Positions 52,718 to 62,358 of a DNA stretch of 64,000 nucleotides are shown here, piece after piece. Position 1 is the first letter of the stretch; every line of letters starts with the position of its first letter. Source of the DNA: Lysinibacillus pinottii. Its GTDB lineage: Bacteria; Bacillota; Bacilli; Bacillales_A; Planococcaceae. The stretch is from positions 613,265 to 677,264 of the forward strand of contig NZ_JANTOO010000020.1 of NCBI RefSeq assembly GCF_024753545.1, read 5' to 3'. The notes under the pieces are model-generated. The model was given only the letters and a program-made list of their open reading frames with translations. It ran no database searches and was not told the origin of the DNA. The translations under genes and the position numbers were made by a program.

Positions 52718-55081
52718 ATGTTCTCAATTTTCAAAAGTAACAAAGAGCAAACGAGTGCTCGTCAATTAAAACGCTACTACAAAATAGTAGATCAAATTAA
52801 TAATCTTGAACAAAAGTATGTTGACAAGTCAGATGCCGAATTACGTGAAATGACTTTTATTTTCAAAAATCAATTAGAACAAGGTGAGCCTATTACATCA
52901 ATCATCCCAGACGCATTTGCTGTTGTACGCGAAGCCTCAAAGCGTGTATTAGGAATGCGTCATTTTGATGTGCAGCTTATCGGTGGTCTAGTGTTAACAG
53001 AAGGTAATATTGCTGAAATGCCTACAGGTGAAGGTAAAACACTAGTGGCATCTCTTCCCTCTTACGTACGTGCATTAGAAGGTAAAGGCGTTCATGTCAT
53101 CACCGTGAATGATTACCTAGCAAAACGTGACTATGAGCTAGTTGGTCAAATTCATCGTTTTCTTGGCCTAACTGTTGGTTTAAATATTCCAATGATGGAG
53201 GCTGATGAGAAAAAAGAAGCCTACAATGCAGATATTACATACGGTGTGGGTACTGAATTTGGTTTCGACTATTTACGTGACAATATGTCCTATAGCTTAG
53301 CAGATAAAGTACAGCGTCCTTATCACTTCGCAATTATTGATGAAGTGGATAGTGTATTAATCGACGAAGCTAAAACACCTTTAATTATCGCAGGTAAAAT
53401 GCCTTCAAATGATGAATTACATCGCATTGCGGCTATGTTAGCTAAACGTTTCAAAAAGGATGAAGACTATGATTTCGATGATGAAACAAAGGCTACATCT
53501 CTAACAGATAAAGGTATTGAAAAAATTGAGGCTGCTTTCAATGTTGAAAATCTGTATGATTTAGAACATCAAACACTTTTCCATTATGTCATCCAAGCAG
53601 TACGAGCTCATGTCATGTTTAAACGTGATGTGGATTACATTGTGAAAGATGACAAAATCGAGCTTGTGGACATGTTTACAGGCCGTATTTTAGAAGGACG
53701 TTCGCTTTCTGACGGTTTACATCAAGCAATTGAAGCCAAAGAAGGCGTCACTATTACAGATGAAAATAAATCACAAGCACAAATTACAATTCAGAACTAT
53801 TTCCGTATGTATCCGAAGCTTTCTGGGATGACGGGTACAGCGAAAACACAGGAAAAAGAAATTCGTGAAGTATATGGCATGGAAGTTGTACAAATTCCAA
53901 CGAATCGTCCACGTCAACGTGTCGATCAGCCTGATATTATTTTTAGCACTCAAGAGGCAAAATATAAGTATGTGGCAGCCGAAACTAAAAAGCGCCACGA
54001 AAAAGGACAGCCTATCTTAATTGGTACAACATCGATCTTACAGTCTGAGACAGTGGCCGATTATCTAAAAAAGGAAAAATTAACATTCCAATTACTAAAT
54101 GCAAAAACCGTTGAACAAGAGGTTGAGCTTATTTCGCAGGCAGGTCAAAAAGGGCGTATTACGGTAGCGACAAATATGGCTGGTCGTGGTACGGATATCG
54201 TGTTAGGCGATGATGTTCACGAACTTGGTGGTTTATATGTTATTGGTACCGAAAAGCATGAAAGTCGCCGTGTAGACAATCAGCTTCGTGGTCGTTCTGG
54301 TCGACAGGGTGACATAGGCGAAAGCCGCTTCATTCTCTCTATTGAAGATGATATGTTCCGACGCTATGCAAAAGAAGAAGTTGAAAAATTCTCTGCCAAG
54401 ATGGTCGTTGACGAACAGGGCATTATTCAAAATAAAGAGGTTCAGGAGCTAATAGACCGTACACAGCGTATTGTCGAAGGTTCTCAGTATGGCATGCGTG
54501 AGTATAACTTAAAGTTAGACGATGTTATTAATGATCAACGTACTGTACTATACGGACTACGAGACAAAATTTTAGCTGGTGAAGACTTAATGGGCGAGCT
54601 GAAAAAAATGCTACATGAAACGGTTGACTTCGCTGTACTAGATGCTGCACCGGAGGATGTATCCTCAATAGATTGGGATTATGATCGGATGGAGCATGCA
54701 CTTAACTCCCTTTTCATCACACCGGTTACAATCGATCGCGAGGTTGGTAAAGTAAAACAAATTTTAGCTGATATTCAGCCTTCTGAACAAGAGCTCCTCA
54801 ATCATATGGAGAAATTTGCGGAAAATGAAAGAGTAATTGAAGTTCTTCCACAAATTATGCTTAGCTATATCGATAGTGGTTGGGTAAGACATTTAGAGGC
54901 AATGACGCATTTAAAAGAAGGAATCGGCTTACGCCATTATCAACAAGAAGACCCAATGCGAATTTACCAACGAGAAGGACTTGAATTGTTCGGTAAAAAT
55001 TTCCAAGAGCTACGTCGTTCAATTATAATAGAGATTACAGGCTTCATGAAAACAGTCGAGGCACAACAGGAGGAACAATAA
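52718..55081 (+). CDS. secA2: accessory SecA2 translocase ATPase, S-layer type
   Basis: 787 aa. All SecA motor motifs are present: PTGEGKTL (102-109), AIIDEVDSVLIDEAKTPL, GTTSILQSE, NMAGRGTDI and QLRGRSGRQG. It ends at KTVEAQQEEQ without the Cys-rich metal-binding tail found in the SecA at 14624. It pairs with the slaP gene through a TAATG overlap. This is the Bacillus anthracis-type SecA2 that exports S-layer proteins together with SlaP. The ATG follows AAAGGAG. Confidence 0.95.
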   Translation: MFSIFKSNKEQTSARQLKRYYKIVDQINNLEQKYVDKSDAELREMTFIFKNQLEQGEPITSIIPDAFAVVREASKRVLGMRHFDVQLIGGLVLTEGNIAEMPTGEGKTLVASLPSYVRALEGKGVHVITVNDYLAKRDYELVGQIHRFLGLTVGLNIPMMEADEKKEAYNADITYGVGTEFGFDYLRDNMSYSLADKVQRPYHFAIIDEVDSVLIDEAKTPLIIAGKMPSNDELHRIAAMLAKRFKKDEDYDFDDETKATSLTDKGIEKIEAAFNVENLYDLEHQTLFHYVIQAVRAHVMFKRDVDYIVKDDKIELVDMFTGRILEGRSLSDGLHQAIEAKEGVTITDENKSQAQITIQNYFRMYPKLSGMTGTAKTQEKEIREVYGMEVVQIPTNRPRQRVDQPDIIFSTQEAKYKYVAAETKKRHEKGQPILIGTTSILQSETVADYLKKEKLTFQLLNAKTVEQEVELISQAGQKGRITVATNMAGRGTDIVLGDDVHELGGLYVIGTEKHESRRVDNQLRGRSGRQGDIGESRFILSIEDDMFRRYAKEEVEKFSAKMVVDEQGIIQNKEVQELIDRTQRIVEGSQYGMREYNLKLDDVINDQRTVLYGLRDKILAGEDLMGELKKMLHETVDFAVLDAAPEDVSSIDWDYDRMEHALNSLFITPVTIDREVGKVKQILADIQPSEQELLNHMEKFAENERVIEVLPQIMLSYIDSGWVRHLEAMTHLKEGIGLRHYQQEDPMRIYQREGLELFGKNFQELRRSIIIEITGFMKTVEAQQEEQ

Positions 55082-55977
55082 TGGGTTTATTTTCATTTTT
55101 TAAAAAATCGGACAAAGTCGGTCAAGAAAATACGATTGACTCTAAAGACCTGCTAGGAAATGCTACAGCAAATAAAGGTGATCACCGTGATGTTGTAACA
55201 AAACTGTCCTTTCATCCAGAATGGGATGTGCCGCAGGAGCAAAAGTACATCTTTAACTTCCTTGCGAATGAGCTAGAACCATTGAAACCGAATCAATTAT
55301 CGCTATCTTCTATTAGTATTGAAGAGGCTCGCGCTGGAAAATGGCTAGTTCGTGCATTTTTCCGTTCTTCTTTACCACAAGCAATTGAGCTAGGTGAAAT
55401 TGAACTTTTCATTCTAGATAAAAATGAAGAGCTTATCGCTTCTAAAAAATTCGATTTTAAAGCTTTAGGCACAATTCCGGCAGAAAGTGCTCGTCCATGG
55501 GTATTTGAATTTGAAAAATCTACTATTAAAGTAGACGAAGTTCCTGAAGATGGCTGGAAAATTGCCTTTAACCTTGTCTCCCTTCGTGGTCACCAATTAG
55601 AGCTAGATCCATCATGGGAAAAGCAATTACCAGCAGCTCAAAAAGAAGAGCTTGAGAAAATCGTCAAAACATTACCAGAACTTGGTGAAACTGAGGTAAA
55701 CTTTACAGGCCTACAGGCAAAACTAGCAGACAATGGTAATCTAAACGTATCCATCTTTATCCGAAATGGTCACAACAAAGCGATCAATTTAGAGCAATTA
55801 CCTTTAGAAATTATTGATTCGACAGGTAAGCAAATTGCAAAAGGTTCTTTTAAAATGGACCCAATTCTAACTGTTCAACCGAACTCAACAAAGCCATGGA
55901 CATTTATCTTCCCAGCAGAGCTTGTTGATGCAGAAGACGCTGATCTTTCTCGTTGGACAGCACGTGTAACGCAATAA
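55081..55977 (+). CDS. slaP: accessory Sec system S-layer assembly protein SlaP
   Basis: 298 aa, cytoplasmic. The protein is an internal duplication: residues about 40-165 (LSFHPEW... then WLVRAFFRSSL, GEIELFIL, ESARPWVFEF) and about 175-295 (LELDPSWEK... then LNVSIFIRNGH, EIIDSTG, NSTKPWTFIF) share the same order of motifs. This is the SLAP_DUP pattern of B. anthracis SlaP, which works with SecA2 in secreting Sap and EA1. It overlaps secA2 by one base, and a terminator follows, so the two form a closed operon. Cargo genes are not in the window. Confidence 0.92.
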   Translation: MGLFSFFKKSDKVGQENTIDSKDLLGNATANKGDHRDVVTKLSFHPEWDVPQEQKYIFNFLANELEPLKPNQLSLSSISIEEARAGKWLVRAFFRSSLPQAIELGEIELFILDKNEELIASKKFDFKALGTIPAESARPWVFEFEKSTIKVDEVPEDGWKIAFNLVSLRGHQLELDPSWEKQLPAAQKEELEKIVKTLPELGETEVNFTGLQAKLADNGNLNVSIFIRNGHNKAINLEQLPLEIIDSTGKQIAKGSFKMDPILTVQPNSTKPWTFIFPAELVDAEDADLSRWTARVTQ

Positions 55978-55982
55978 TACAT

Positions 55983-56016
55983 AAAGCCCCTTCTCAATAA
56001 AGAGAAGGGGCTTTAT
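55983..56016. terminator. bidirectional terminator between slaP and LysM-NlpC gene
   Basis: AAAGCCCCTTCTC / GAGAAGGGGCTTT with a 6-nt loop, between convergent genes. Confidence 0.88.
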
Positions 56017-56066
56017 AAGTTCCCACTACACTAGTGATCTCTGCCCTAGCAAAAATCCCTAGTTTT

Positions 56067-56963
56067 TTATTTCACATTATCAAAACGTTTATAGGCAACT
56101 AGTTTAGATGACCAGTATGGATACGTAACATCTGAAATTTCTACACCATCTGTACCTGCATGGACAAATTTATTCTCACCAAGATAAATACCCATATGAG
56201 AAATCCCTTCTTTATATGTGTTCTCGAAGAAGACTAAATCACCAGGTACTGGATTTTGTACAGCCGTTGTATTGCCATTAAAATACCCTTCACTACTCGC
56301 TCTTCCTATTTTTAAGCCACCTTGATTAAAGGTATAGAAAATAAAGCCACTGCAGTCAAGGCCTACAGGTGTATTTCCACCATATAGATACGGTGTCCCA
56401 ACCAATGTATTGGCCACTTCTATTGTCTTCTTATAAATAGCTTGTCCATTAGTGGTAGGATCATTTGATGTTACTTTTGGTGGTGTACCCGCATCTGAAG
56501 TCACATTATTATGTATTGAATCGCTCTCGGGAATAACTGCGCCTGGAGACATTTTTAACACTTGTCCAATGTAAATTGTGTCTTTCTCCAGCTTATTCCA
56601 ACTCATAATATCCTTAATGGTCACATTATATTGCTTAGCAATTTTGGATAATGTATCACCCTTCGCTACTGTGTGAGAAGTAGTTGTTGGCTGCTTTACG
56701 GTTGTTGATGGAACTGAAGTATTTTTACTATCATTCGTCGCTAGCTTTTGAATTTCAAGCTTTTGAGCCACATAAATCGTATCTTTCGATAGATTATTCC
56801 ATTTCATAATATCTGTAATCGTTACTTGATGATTTTGGGCGATTTTAGATAAAGTATCGCCTTTTTGTACAGTATATGTTGCAGCCTCTGCAGTTTGTAG
56901 TGTTAAAAATGAAGTGGCTAAAGTGCTTAAAACGAGAATTCTCCATTTTTTTGTTTTTTGCAT
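56067..56963 (-). CDS. secreted LysM-LysM-NlpC/P60 peptidoglycan endopeptidase
   Basis: 298 aa. Signal peptide to about residue 27 (AEA). Two LysM modules (about 29-72 and 97-140: YTVQKGDTLSKIAQ and HTVAKGDTLSKIAK) bind glycan strands. The NlpC/P60 domain (about 178-298) has the catalytic Cys in LDCSGFIFY, His in SHMGIYLG and the third polar residue in FVHAG. It cleaves stem peptides, like LytE/CwlS in B. subtilis. Convergent to slaP. The ATG follows GGAGG. Confidence 0.94.
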   Translation of the reverse strand: MQKTKKWRILVLSTLATSFLTLQTAEAATYTVQKGDTLSKIAQNHQVTITDIMKWNNLSKDTIYVAQKLEIQKLATNDSKNTSVPSTTVKQPTTTSHTVAKGDTLSKIAKQYNVTIKDIMSWNKLEKDTIYIGQVLKMSPGAVIPESDSIHNNVTSDAGTPPKVTSNDPTTNGQAIYKKTIEVANTLVGTPYLYGGNTPVGLDCSGFIFYTFNQGGLKIGRASSEGYFNGNTTAVQNPVPGDLVFFENTYKEGISHMGIYLGENKFVHAGTDGVEISDVTYPYWSSKLVAYKRFDNVK

Positions 56964-57164
56964 ACCAAAGTGCCTCCGTTCGTGCTAGAATATTTCCTTG
57001 TGTGTCTATCATACTAGATAATTATATTATGAAAAATCGGAAATACTGACTATTTTTCAAACTTTTTATCAAACTTATAGAAAACGACGAAATCCGACTA
57101 TATTACAATAGTATATTCATTGCAAGAATTTAGTTCCTATGATAACATACACTTCTGTATTTAA

Positions 57165-57179
57165 AATTTTTAGAAAGTT
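57165..57179. promoter_or_regulatory. CodY-box-like site upstream of brnQ
   Basis: AATTTTTAGAAAGTT matches the CodY consensus AATTTTCWGAAAATT at 13 of 15 positions. It ends 33 bp before the brnQ start. Branched-chain amino acids are CodY effectors. Confidence 0.6.
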
Positions 57180-57212
57180 TCATCTTTTCAATCTTAAAGG
57201 AGTTTTTAACTT

Positions 57213-58544
57213 ATGAAAAACATCATGCATTTCCTCAAAGGAAATTTAGCAGTAGGATTACTACTATTTGCCTTATTCTTGGGTGCTGGGAATATTATTT
57301 TTCCACCGTTATTAGGTCAACAAGCAGGTGAAAATATCTCAGTAGCCATGATTGGCTTCCTAATTACAGGTGTCGGTTTACCATTATTAGCTATCGTTGC
57401 TGTCGCTAAAGCAGGAGGCGATTTACAACTGCTCGCCAATCGTGTTAGCCCCGCTTTTGGTATACTCTTTACATCTATTGTATATTTAGCAATTGGCCCG
57501 TTTTTTGCTGTACCACGAACTGGATCGGTGTCCTATGAAATTGGAATTGCCCCTTTTCTTTCAGAAGGTATGAAGGATCATTGGGCACCTCTTTTCATTA
57601 CATCTATTTTGTTTTTTACCTTAATCCTTTATTTATCCATTAACCCTTCGAAGCTTGTCGATCGAGTAGGAAAAATCTTAACCCCTGTCCTACTTCTTGT
57701 CATTTTATTGCTGGCTGTCAAAAGCTTTCTTTCTCCAATGGGCGAGCCTGGGGAAGCGGTTGGAAACTATATTAGCTCCCCATTTGCTGAAGGATTTGTA
57801 CAGGGATACTTAACAATGGATGTTCTGAGCGCTCTTGTATTCGGTATCGTTATTTTACAAGCATTACGCGATATGGGCATGACAGATAAGAAAAAGCAAG
57901 TCAATACAACTATATTTGCTGGTGTTGTTGCAGCAATTGGTTTATCTTTTGTTTACATCTCACTCGGTCATATCGGTAATACAAGCATTGCTGCCATTGG
58001 TACTTCTGCGAATGGTGGAGATATTATTGCAAAATCAGCAGAAGTACTTTTTGGAAGTCTAGGAAGTATTATTTTGTCTGCGACTATTTTACTAGCTTGT
58101 ATTTCAACAGCTGTAGGTTTACTAACTGCCAACGCACAATTTTTCCATAAACTATTCCCAAAAGTATCCTACAAAACATTCTTAATCGTCTTTACTATTT
58201 TTAGTACAGCCATTACAAATGTAGGGCTTTCAACAATTATTAAAGCATCTCTACCTGTGCTGTTAATCATTTATCCAATAGCCATGGTATTGATGGTGCT
58301 ATCATTAATGGATCACTTCTTTAAAGGTGGACAAATTGTTTATATTTTAGCGTTAATCCCTACCTTCCTTGTCAGCCTATATGATGGATTAAAGCAAATG
58401 AAAATCGAAATCACTTCATATGAAAATATTCTTCAAGCCTTGCCATTGTATGAGCAAAACTTAGGATGGCTTGTACCAGCCATTGTTGGTGCATTTATCG
58501 GTTTTATTATTTATAAACTATTTAACAATCAAGTCTCGGCTTAA
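57213..58544 (+). CDS. brnQ: branched-chain amino acid:cation symporter BrnQ
   Basis: 443 aa, about twelve membrane helices. The N terminus has the LIVCS family motif FALFLGAGNIIFPPLLGQQAG (first 20 residues shown by key parts GAGNIIFPP). It imports Leu, Ile and Val with Na+ or H+. The ATG follows AAAGGAG. A CodY-like box and a clear terminator frame it as a single-gene unit. Confidence 0.95.
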   Translation: MKNIMHFLKGNLAVGLLLFALFLGAGNIIFPPLLGQQAGENISVAMIGFLITGVGLPLLAIVAVAKAGGDLQLLANRVSPAFGILFTSIVYLAIGPFFAVPRTGSVSYEIGIAPFLSEGMKDHWAPLFITSILFFTLILYLSINPSKLVDRVGKILTPVLLLVILLLAVKSFLSPMGEPGEAVGNYISSPFAEGFVQGYLTMDVLSALVFGIVILQALRDMGMTDKKKQVNTTIFAGVVAAIGLSFVYISLGHIGNTSIAAIGTSANGGDIIAKSAEVLFGSLGSIILSATILLACISTAVGLLTANAQFFHKLFPKVSYKTFLIVFTIFSTAITNVGLSTIIKASLPVLLIIYPIAMVLMVLSLMDHFFKGGQIVYILALIPTFLVSLYDGLKQMKIEITSYENILQALPLYEQNLGWLVPAIVGAFIGFIIYKLFNNQVSA

Positions 58545-58564
58545 TGGACCTGACATTTTTCATG

Positions 58565-58603
58565 AGAATCTACTTGCTATACAAGGCAAGTAGATTCTTT
58601 TTC
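58565..58603 (+). terminator. brnQ terminator
   Basis: AGAATCTACTTGC / GCAAGTAGATTCT, 8-nt loop, then TTTTTC. Confidence 0.9.
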
Positions 58604-58736
58604 TATGACATTAAATTCATCCACTATTTCTATCGTTCATGTATAATAAAAACTAGATACTCAATTGTAAAATGTATCCATCCATTAACTAGGAGGACAT
58701 ACATTCCTATTGTGAGTTCTAGAAAAGAGGTGTTCA

Positions 58737-60110
58737 ATGAAAAAATTAATATGGCCGTTCGTATTTATTCTAGGCTTCTTTCTCCTACCACTAACATCTA
58801 CGCAAGCAGCTAGCCATGAACAATCGTTAGTAAGAGAAGTAAAGGATATTATACAGAATACGTATGTGGGGACGATTAACGGAAACTTAGAAAAGGCTAC
58901 ATCCATCGCAGAAATTATTGATATGCTGGATCCTTACTCCACTTATTTTACAAAACAAGAATTTGAAGATTATATGAATAGCATCAATTTATCATCCATC
59001 GGCATCGGTGTTGTGATTGAAGAGCACGAAGATGGTATTCATATTTTACAAGTAATTGAGGGCAGTGGTGCATTTGATGCAGGCTTACAAGCAGGAGATA
59101 TCATTATTGCAGTAAATGGTGAGTCAATTATTGGTCGTTCTACACAGGAGACCTCTTCTCTCTTAACTGGTCATGAAGGTAGTCAGGTGAAAGTTACACT
59201 TAAACATAGTAATGAAACGACGACGACAAAAACCATTACACGAAAAAAATTCACATTACCAAATGTACAATCTAAATTATTGTTTGGGCATGTTGGCTAC
59301 ATTTCACTAGCTTCATTTTCAGAAGATGGTGCACAGCTTGTCAAAAAAGCGTTAGCTGATTTAAAAAAGCGCGGTGCTAAATCGTTTATCTTCGATTTAC
59401 AAAATAACGGTGGCGGGTATGTTACAACAGCTGAAGAGCTTACAGGTCTATTTCCATCAGCAAAAGTTGCGTATCTATTAGAGGAAGCACATGCCTCTTA
59501 TACAATACCAGCCGTTAAGCAAAATACGAAGTTTCCAGTAAATACGCGTATTTTAGTCAATCGATACAGCGCTAGTGCTTCTGAAATGCTTTCTGCATCA
59601 TTAAAAGACCAAAAAGCAGCTATTTTATACGGTGAAACTACTTACGGGAAGGGCGCCATGCAGGGCTTTTATATGCTCCATGACGGAAGCTACTTAAAAT
59701 TAACTGTAGGCAAATTTACAGGTCCTGCCCAGCAAACCATTCATGAAGTAGGAGTCAAACCCAATATTCAAACAACAACAGCGCCTATTTTCCAGGCACA
59801 TTTTGATGCCATAAAGGAGCAATACCCTAAATATAAAAAGCTTTCAATTGGGAAGACTAGCATTCAAACAGGAAAAATAACGGTGAAACTACCTACAGCA
59901 CTTGTTTCACAAATGGATAAGGGGTCTATTCAACTTATTGCTTTAGGGGGCGATGAAGTATTAGCCACTACTAAAGTCGAAGGGCAAACATTAATTGTTA
60001 CTCCAACGAGTCCTTTATCACTCAATCAGGAATATATGCTACTCATTCATCCGAATAAACAAAGCAAGGGACAAAAAGGTTATTATCAGCACATAAAATT
60101 TGAAAATTAA
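58737..60110 (+). CDS. secreted S41 carboxy-terminal processing peptidase, CtpB-like
   Basis: 457 aa. Signal peptide to about residue 24 (TQAA). A PDZ domain (about 75-160) has GIGVVIEE, GAFDAGLQAGDII and VNGESIIGRS. The S41 protease core (about 175-350) has Ser in NRYSASASEM and Lys/Gln in YGKGAMQGF, the Ser-Lys-Gln triad. A beta-rich C-terminal extension of about 80 residues follows. CtpB in B. subtilis signals in sporulation by cutting SpoIVFA. Here it is not next to ftsX but alone, so the substrate may differ. Confidence 0.92.
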   Translation: MKKLIWPFVFILGFFLLPLTSTQAASHEQSLVREVKDIIQNTYVGTINGNLEKATSIAEIIDMLDPYSTYFTKQEFEDYMNSINLSSIGIGVVIEEHEDGIHILQVIEGSGAFDAGLQAGDIIIAVNGESIIGRSTQETSSLLTGHEGSQVKVTLKHSNETTTTKTITRKKFTLPNVQSKLLFGHVGYISLASFSEDGAQLVKKALADLKKRGAKSFIFDLQNNGGGYVTTAEELTGLFPSAKVAYLLEEAHASYTIPAVKQNTKFPVNTRILVNRYSASASEMLSASLKDQKAAILYGETTYGKGAMQGFYMLHDGSYLKLTVGKFTGPAQQTIHEVGVKPNIQTTTAPIFQAHFDAIKEQYPKYKKLSIGKTSIQTGKITVKLPTALVSQMDKGSIQLIALGGDEVLATTKVEGQTLIVTPTSPLSLNQEYMLLIHPNKQSKGQKGYYQHIKFEN

Positions 60111-60111
60111 G

Positions 60112-60157
60112 AAAAATCCTCCCATCAATCTACATTACGACTGATGGGAGGATTTTT
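60112..60157. terminator. bidirectional terminator (S41 gene / TetR gene)
   Basis: A perfect 16-bp stem AAAAATCCTCCCATCA and complement, 14-nt loop. Its right arm includes the last codons of the tetR-type gene. Confidence 0.88.
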
Positions 60158-60755
60158 GTATGATTTCTTCAGTTTTCCAAAAATATAATTGTACAATATC
60201 GTTTGCTAGTTCTGCTGGCAATCTTTTTTGCTCTAGTAAATTGGTTAAAATCAGTCTCTCCATCGATCCAACTAAAGAATCTATTAAAATTTTAATATCT
60301 ACACGATAACGTTGTAAATCCTTGTCACAATCATGAAGATAAATAAGATGGATTAATTCTTGCGTTAGTTGAGATTTTACTAAAATTGCCTGCTTAGATT
60401 CTATAAAACCGATTTTTGATAGCTTCGGATTTTCGATTATGTAGAGAAACAATTTTGACAGTTTTTGTTCTAAAATCGAAATAAATGCTTCTAATCCATT
60501 AGCCATACTATCAGAGGATTTACTATTCATCGCTTCAAAAAAGCCACTCTGAAATTGCAAGTTCAAATCATTATAAAGTGCATCTTTACTTTTAAAGTAT
60601 AAATAAAAAGTAGGCTGTGTTACATTAGCAGCCTTCACAATATCACTAATTTTTGTATGATGATATCCTTTATCAGAAAATAGCTCTATCGCTTTTTCAA
60701 GTAATAGTTGTTTGCTTCGTTCACCATTTGAATTAAATTTTCTACCCCTTGCCAT
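60135..60755 (-). CDS. TetR/AcrR-family transcriptional regulator
   Basis: 206 aa from ATG 60755 behind AAGGTGG; an earlier in-frame ATG at 60764 lies closer to that site. The TetR helix-turn-helix at about 28-55 reads FSDKGYHHTKISDIV..ANVTQPTFYLYFKSKDALY. The C-terminal ligand domain is of no special type. Its target is not known. It lies between the S41 protease gene (convergent) and a 600-bp region before proline dehydrogenase (divergent). Confidence 0.92.
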   Translation of the reverse strand: MARGRKFNSNGERSKQLLLEKAIELFSDKGYHHTKISDIVKAANVTQPTFYLYFKSKDALYNDLNLQFQSGFFEAMNSKSSDSMANGLEAFISILEQKLSKLFLYIIENPKLSKIGFIESKQAILVKSQLTQELIHLIYLHDCDKDLQRYRVDIKILIDSLVGSMERLILTNLLEQKRLPAELANDIVQLYFWKTEEIIQKSSHQS

Positions 60756-61366
60756 ACTTTCCACCTTATCTCAGTTTATAGTCGCCCTAATCCCTTAGCA
60801 TCACTAATAGACACACTATTCTTAATCAAAAGTAACTAAATTTTCATAACATGTGCATTTTTTATTCATGATTATACACCATTGTATTATAATACACCTT
60901 TTAAATTTTTACTATAAATGATAGATTTATGATTACACTAAAAAGTGTATATTTTTTATTTAATTTCCAAAATACCTCAATTATCCATACCATAAAATTA
61001 TATCAACATATTATCAATAGAAGGATTTCACTTATTTCTTTTTTTCTTATAGATTGGGTTTAAATAAACACTCTTTCACCCAATAAATTAGCAAAATTAT
61101 AGCAATAAACTCCTTCAATAAAGCAGCACTTCCGTTTTAAGACAAAAATTTTAACATAAAACAAAACTATTATTTTGAAAAGTCCTTTTTTTTGAAAAAA
61201 TATTTTTTATGGCCGTTTTTAAATTCGAAAAATCAATTACGCCAAGAGTTTACCTCCTCAGTCATCTGTTCAAAAAATTTTTTTCTAAAAATCATCCCAT
61301 TTTACTTTTCGAAAAAAGTGTTATAATCGCCAAGAATTTAAAATTTTCAATTTTGGAGGCATAAAA
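60756..61366. other. 600-bp AT-rich divergent control region
   Basis: Between the tetR-type gene and the proline dehydrogenase gene. No ORF with a ribosome site was seen. It holds the probable putB promoter near 61300-61327 and no match to the sigma-54 pattern TGGCAC-N5-TTGC. Several A/T tracts may be regulator sites but cannot be assigned. Confidence 0.5.
61300..61327 (+). promoter_or_regulatory. sigma-A-like promoter of putB
   Basis: TTTTAC, a 16-nt spacer and TATAAT (61322-61327), 40 bp before the start codon. Confidence 0.5.
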
Positions 61367-62341
61367 ATGGTACTACGTGATTTTTTCATTTACTTATCAG
61401 AAAACAAAGTATTAAATAGCGCTGCACAAAAATATGGTCTAAAAATGGGGGCACAAAGTGTTGTTGCAGGCACTAGCTTACCTGAAGTTGTCCAATCTAT
61501 TAAAGAATTAAATAAAGCGAATATTTCTTGTACAGTCGACAATCTTGGAGAGTTCGTTTATGAGAAATCAGAAGCAACTGCTGCAAAAAATAATATTTTA
61601 GCTGTTGTCCAAGCGATTCACGATGAGCAACTAGATGCTCATATTTCACTTAAACCTTCCCAATTAGGGTTAGATATTGATTACGCATTTTGCTACGAAA
61701 ACCTAAAAGAAATCGTAGAGCTTGCACATCAATATAATATTTTCGTGAATTTCGATATGGAAAATTATGAACGTTTACACAGCTCTTTTGAATTATTAGA
61801 GGAGTTACACAAAGAATTTGATAATGTGGGAACTGTTATTCAAGCTTACTTCTTCGAGTCAGAGGAAAATATTGAGAAGTACAAAAACTTCCGTTTACGT
61901 ATTGTAAAAGGTGCTTACAAAGAGCCAGAAAGTGTAGCATATCAATCAAAGGGTGATATCGACCGGAACTATTTGAAGCTAATCGAACATCACTTGTTAC
62001 ATGGTAAATTTACTTCTATCGCTACTCATGACCACAATGTTATTAATCATGTGAAGCAATTCGTTAAACAGCATAACGTTCCAAATGATAAGTTTGAATT
62101 CCAAATGCTATATGGTTTCCGTAAAGAAATGCAGTTAGACCTTGCACGTGAAGGCTATAATTTCTGCACATACCTACCATTTGGTAACGACTGGTACGGT
62201 TACTTTATGCGCCGTCTAGCTGAGCGCCCACAAAACGTAGCACTTGTAACAAAACAAGTGTTTAATAAAAAAACAAACCTAGCAATTGGCTTAGGAGCAG
62301 CAGCCTTCGCCCTTGGTCGTCTTTCAAAAAAAGGAAAATAA
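61367..62341 (+). CDS. putB: proline dehydrogenase
   Basis: 324 aa, the normal length of single-function Gram-positive PRODH. TIM-barrel motifs: HISLKPSQLGL around 103, RIVKGAYKEP around 184, FTSIATHDHNVI, and FQMLYGFRKEMQLDLA with YLPFGNDWYGYFMRRLAERP near the C terminus, which hold FAD and proline. It oxidises proline to P5C. The second-step enzyme appears to start at 63981. The regulator between them may control both. The ATG follows TTGGAGG. Confidence 0.95.
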   Translation: MVLRDFFIYLSENKVLNSAAQKYGLKMGAQSVVAGTSLPEVVQSIKELNKANISCTVDNLGEFVYEKSEATAAKNNILAVVQAIHDEQLDAHISLKPSQLGLDIDYAFCYENLKEIVELAHQYNIFVNFDMENYERLHSSFELLEELHKEFDNVGTVIQAYFFESEENIEKYKNFRLRIVKGAYKEPESVAYQSKGDIDRNYLKLIEHHLLHGKFTSIATHDHNVINHVKQFVKQHNVPNDKFEFQMLYGFRKEMQLDLAREGYNFCTYLPFGNDWYGYFMRRLAERPQNVALVTKQVFNKKTNLAIGLGAAAFALGRLSKKGK

Positions 62342-62358
62342 GACTTAAGGCTAGTGAC

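Noticed and set aside
58544..58813. 89-codon ORF across the brnQ terminator and the S41 gene start
   Set aside because: It contains the terminator hairpin and overlaps the signal peptide region of the S41 protease gene in another frame.
61185..61366. possible sigma-54 promoter before putB
   Set aside because: No TGGCAC-N5-TTGC-like sequence with GG and GC at the required distance was found. A sigma-A-like TATAAT is present instead.
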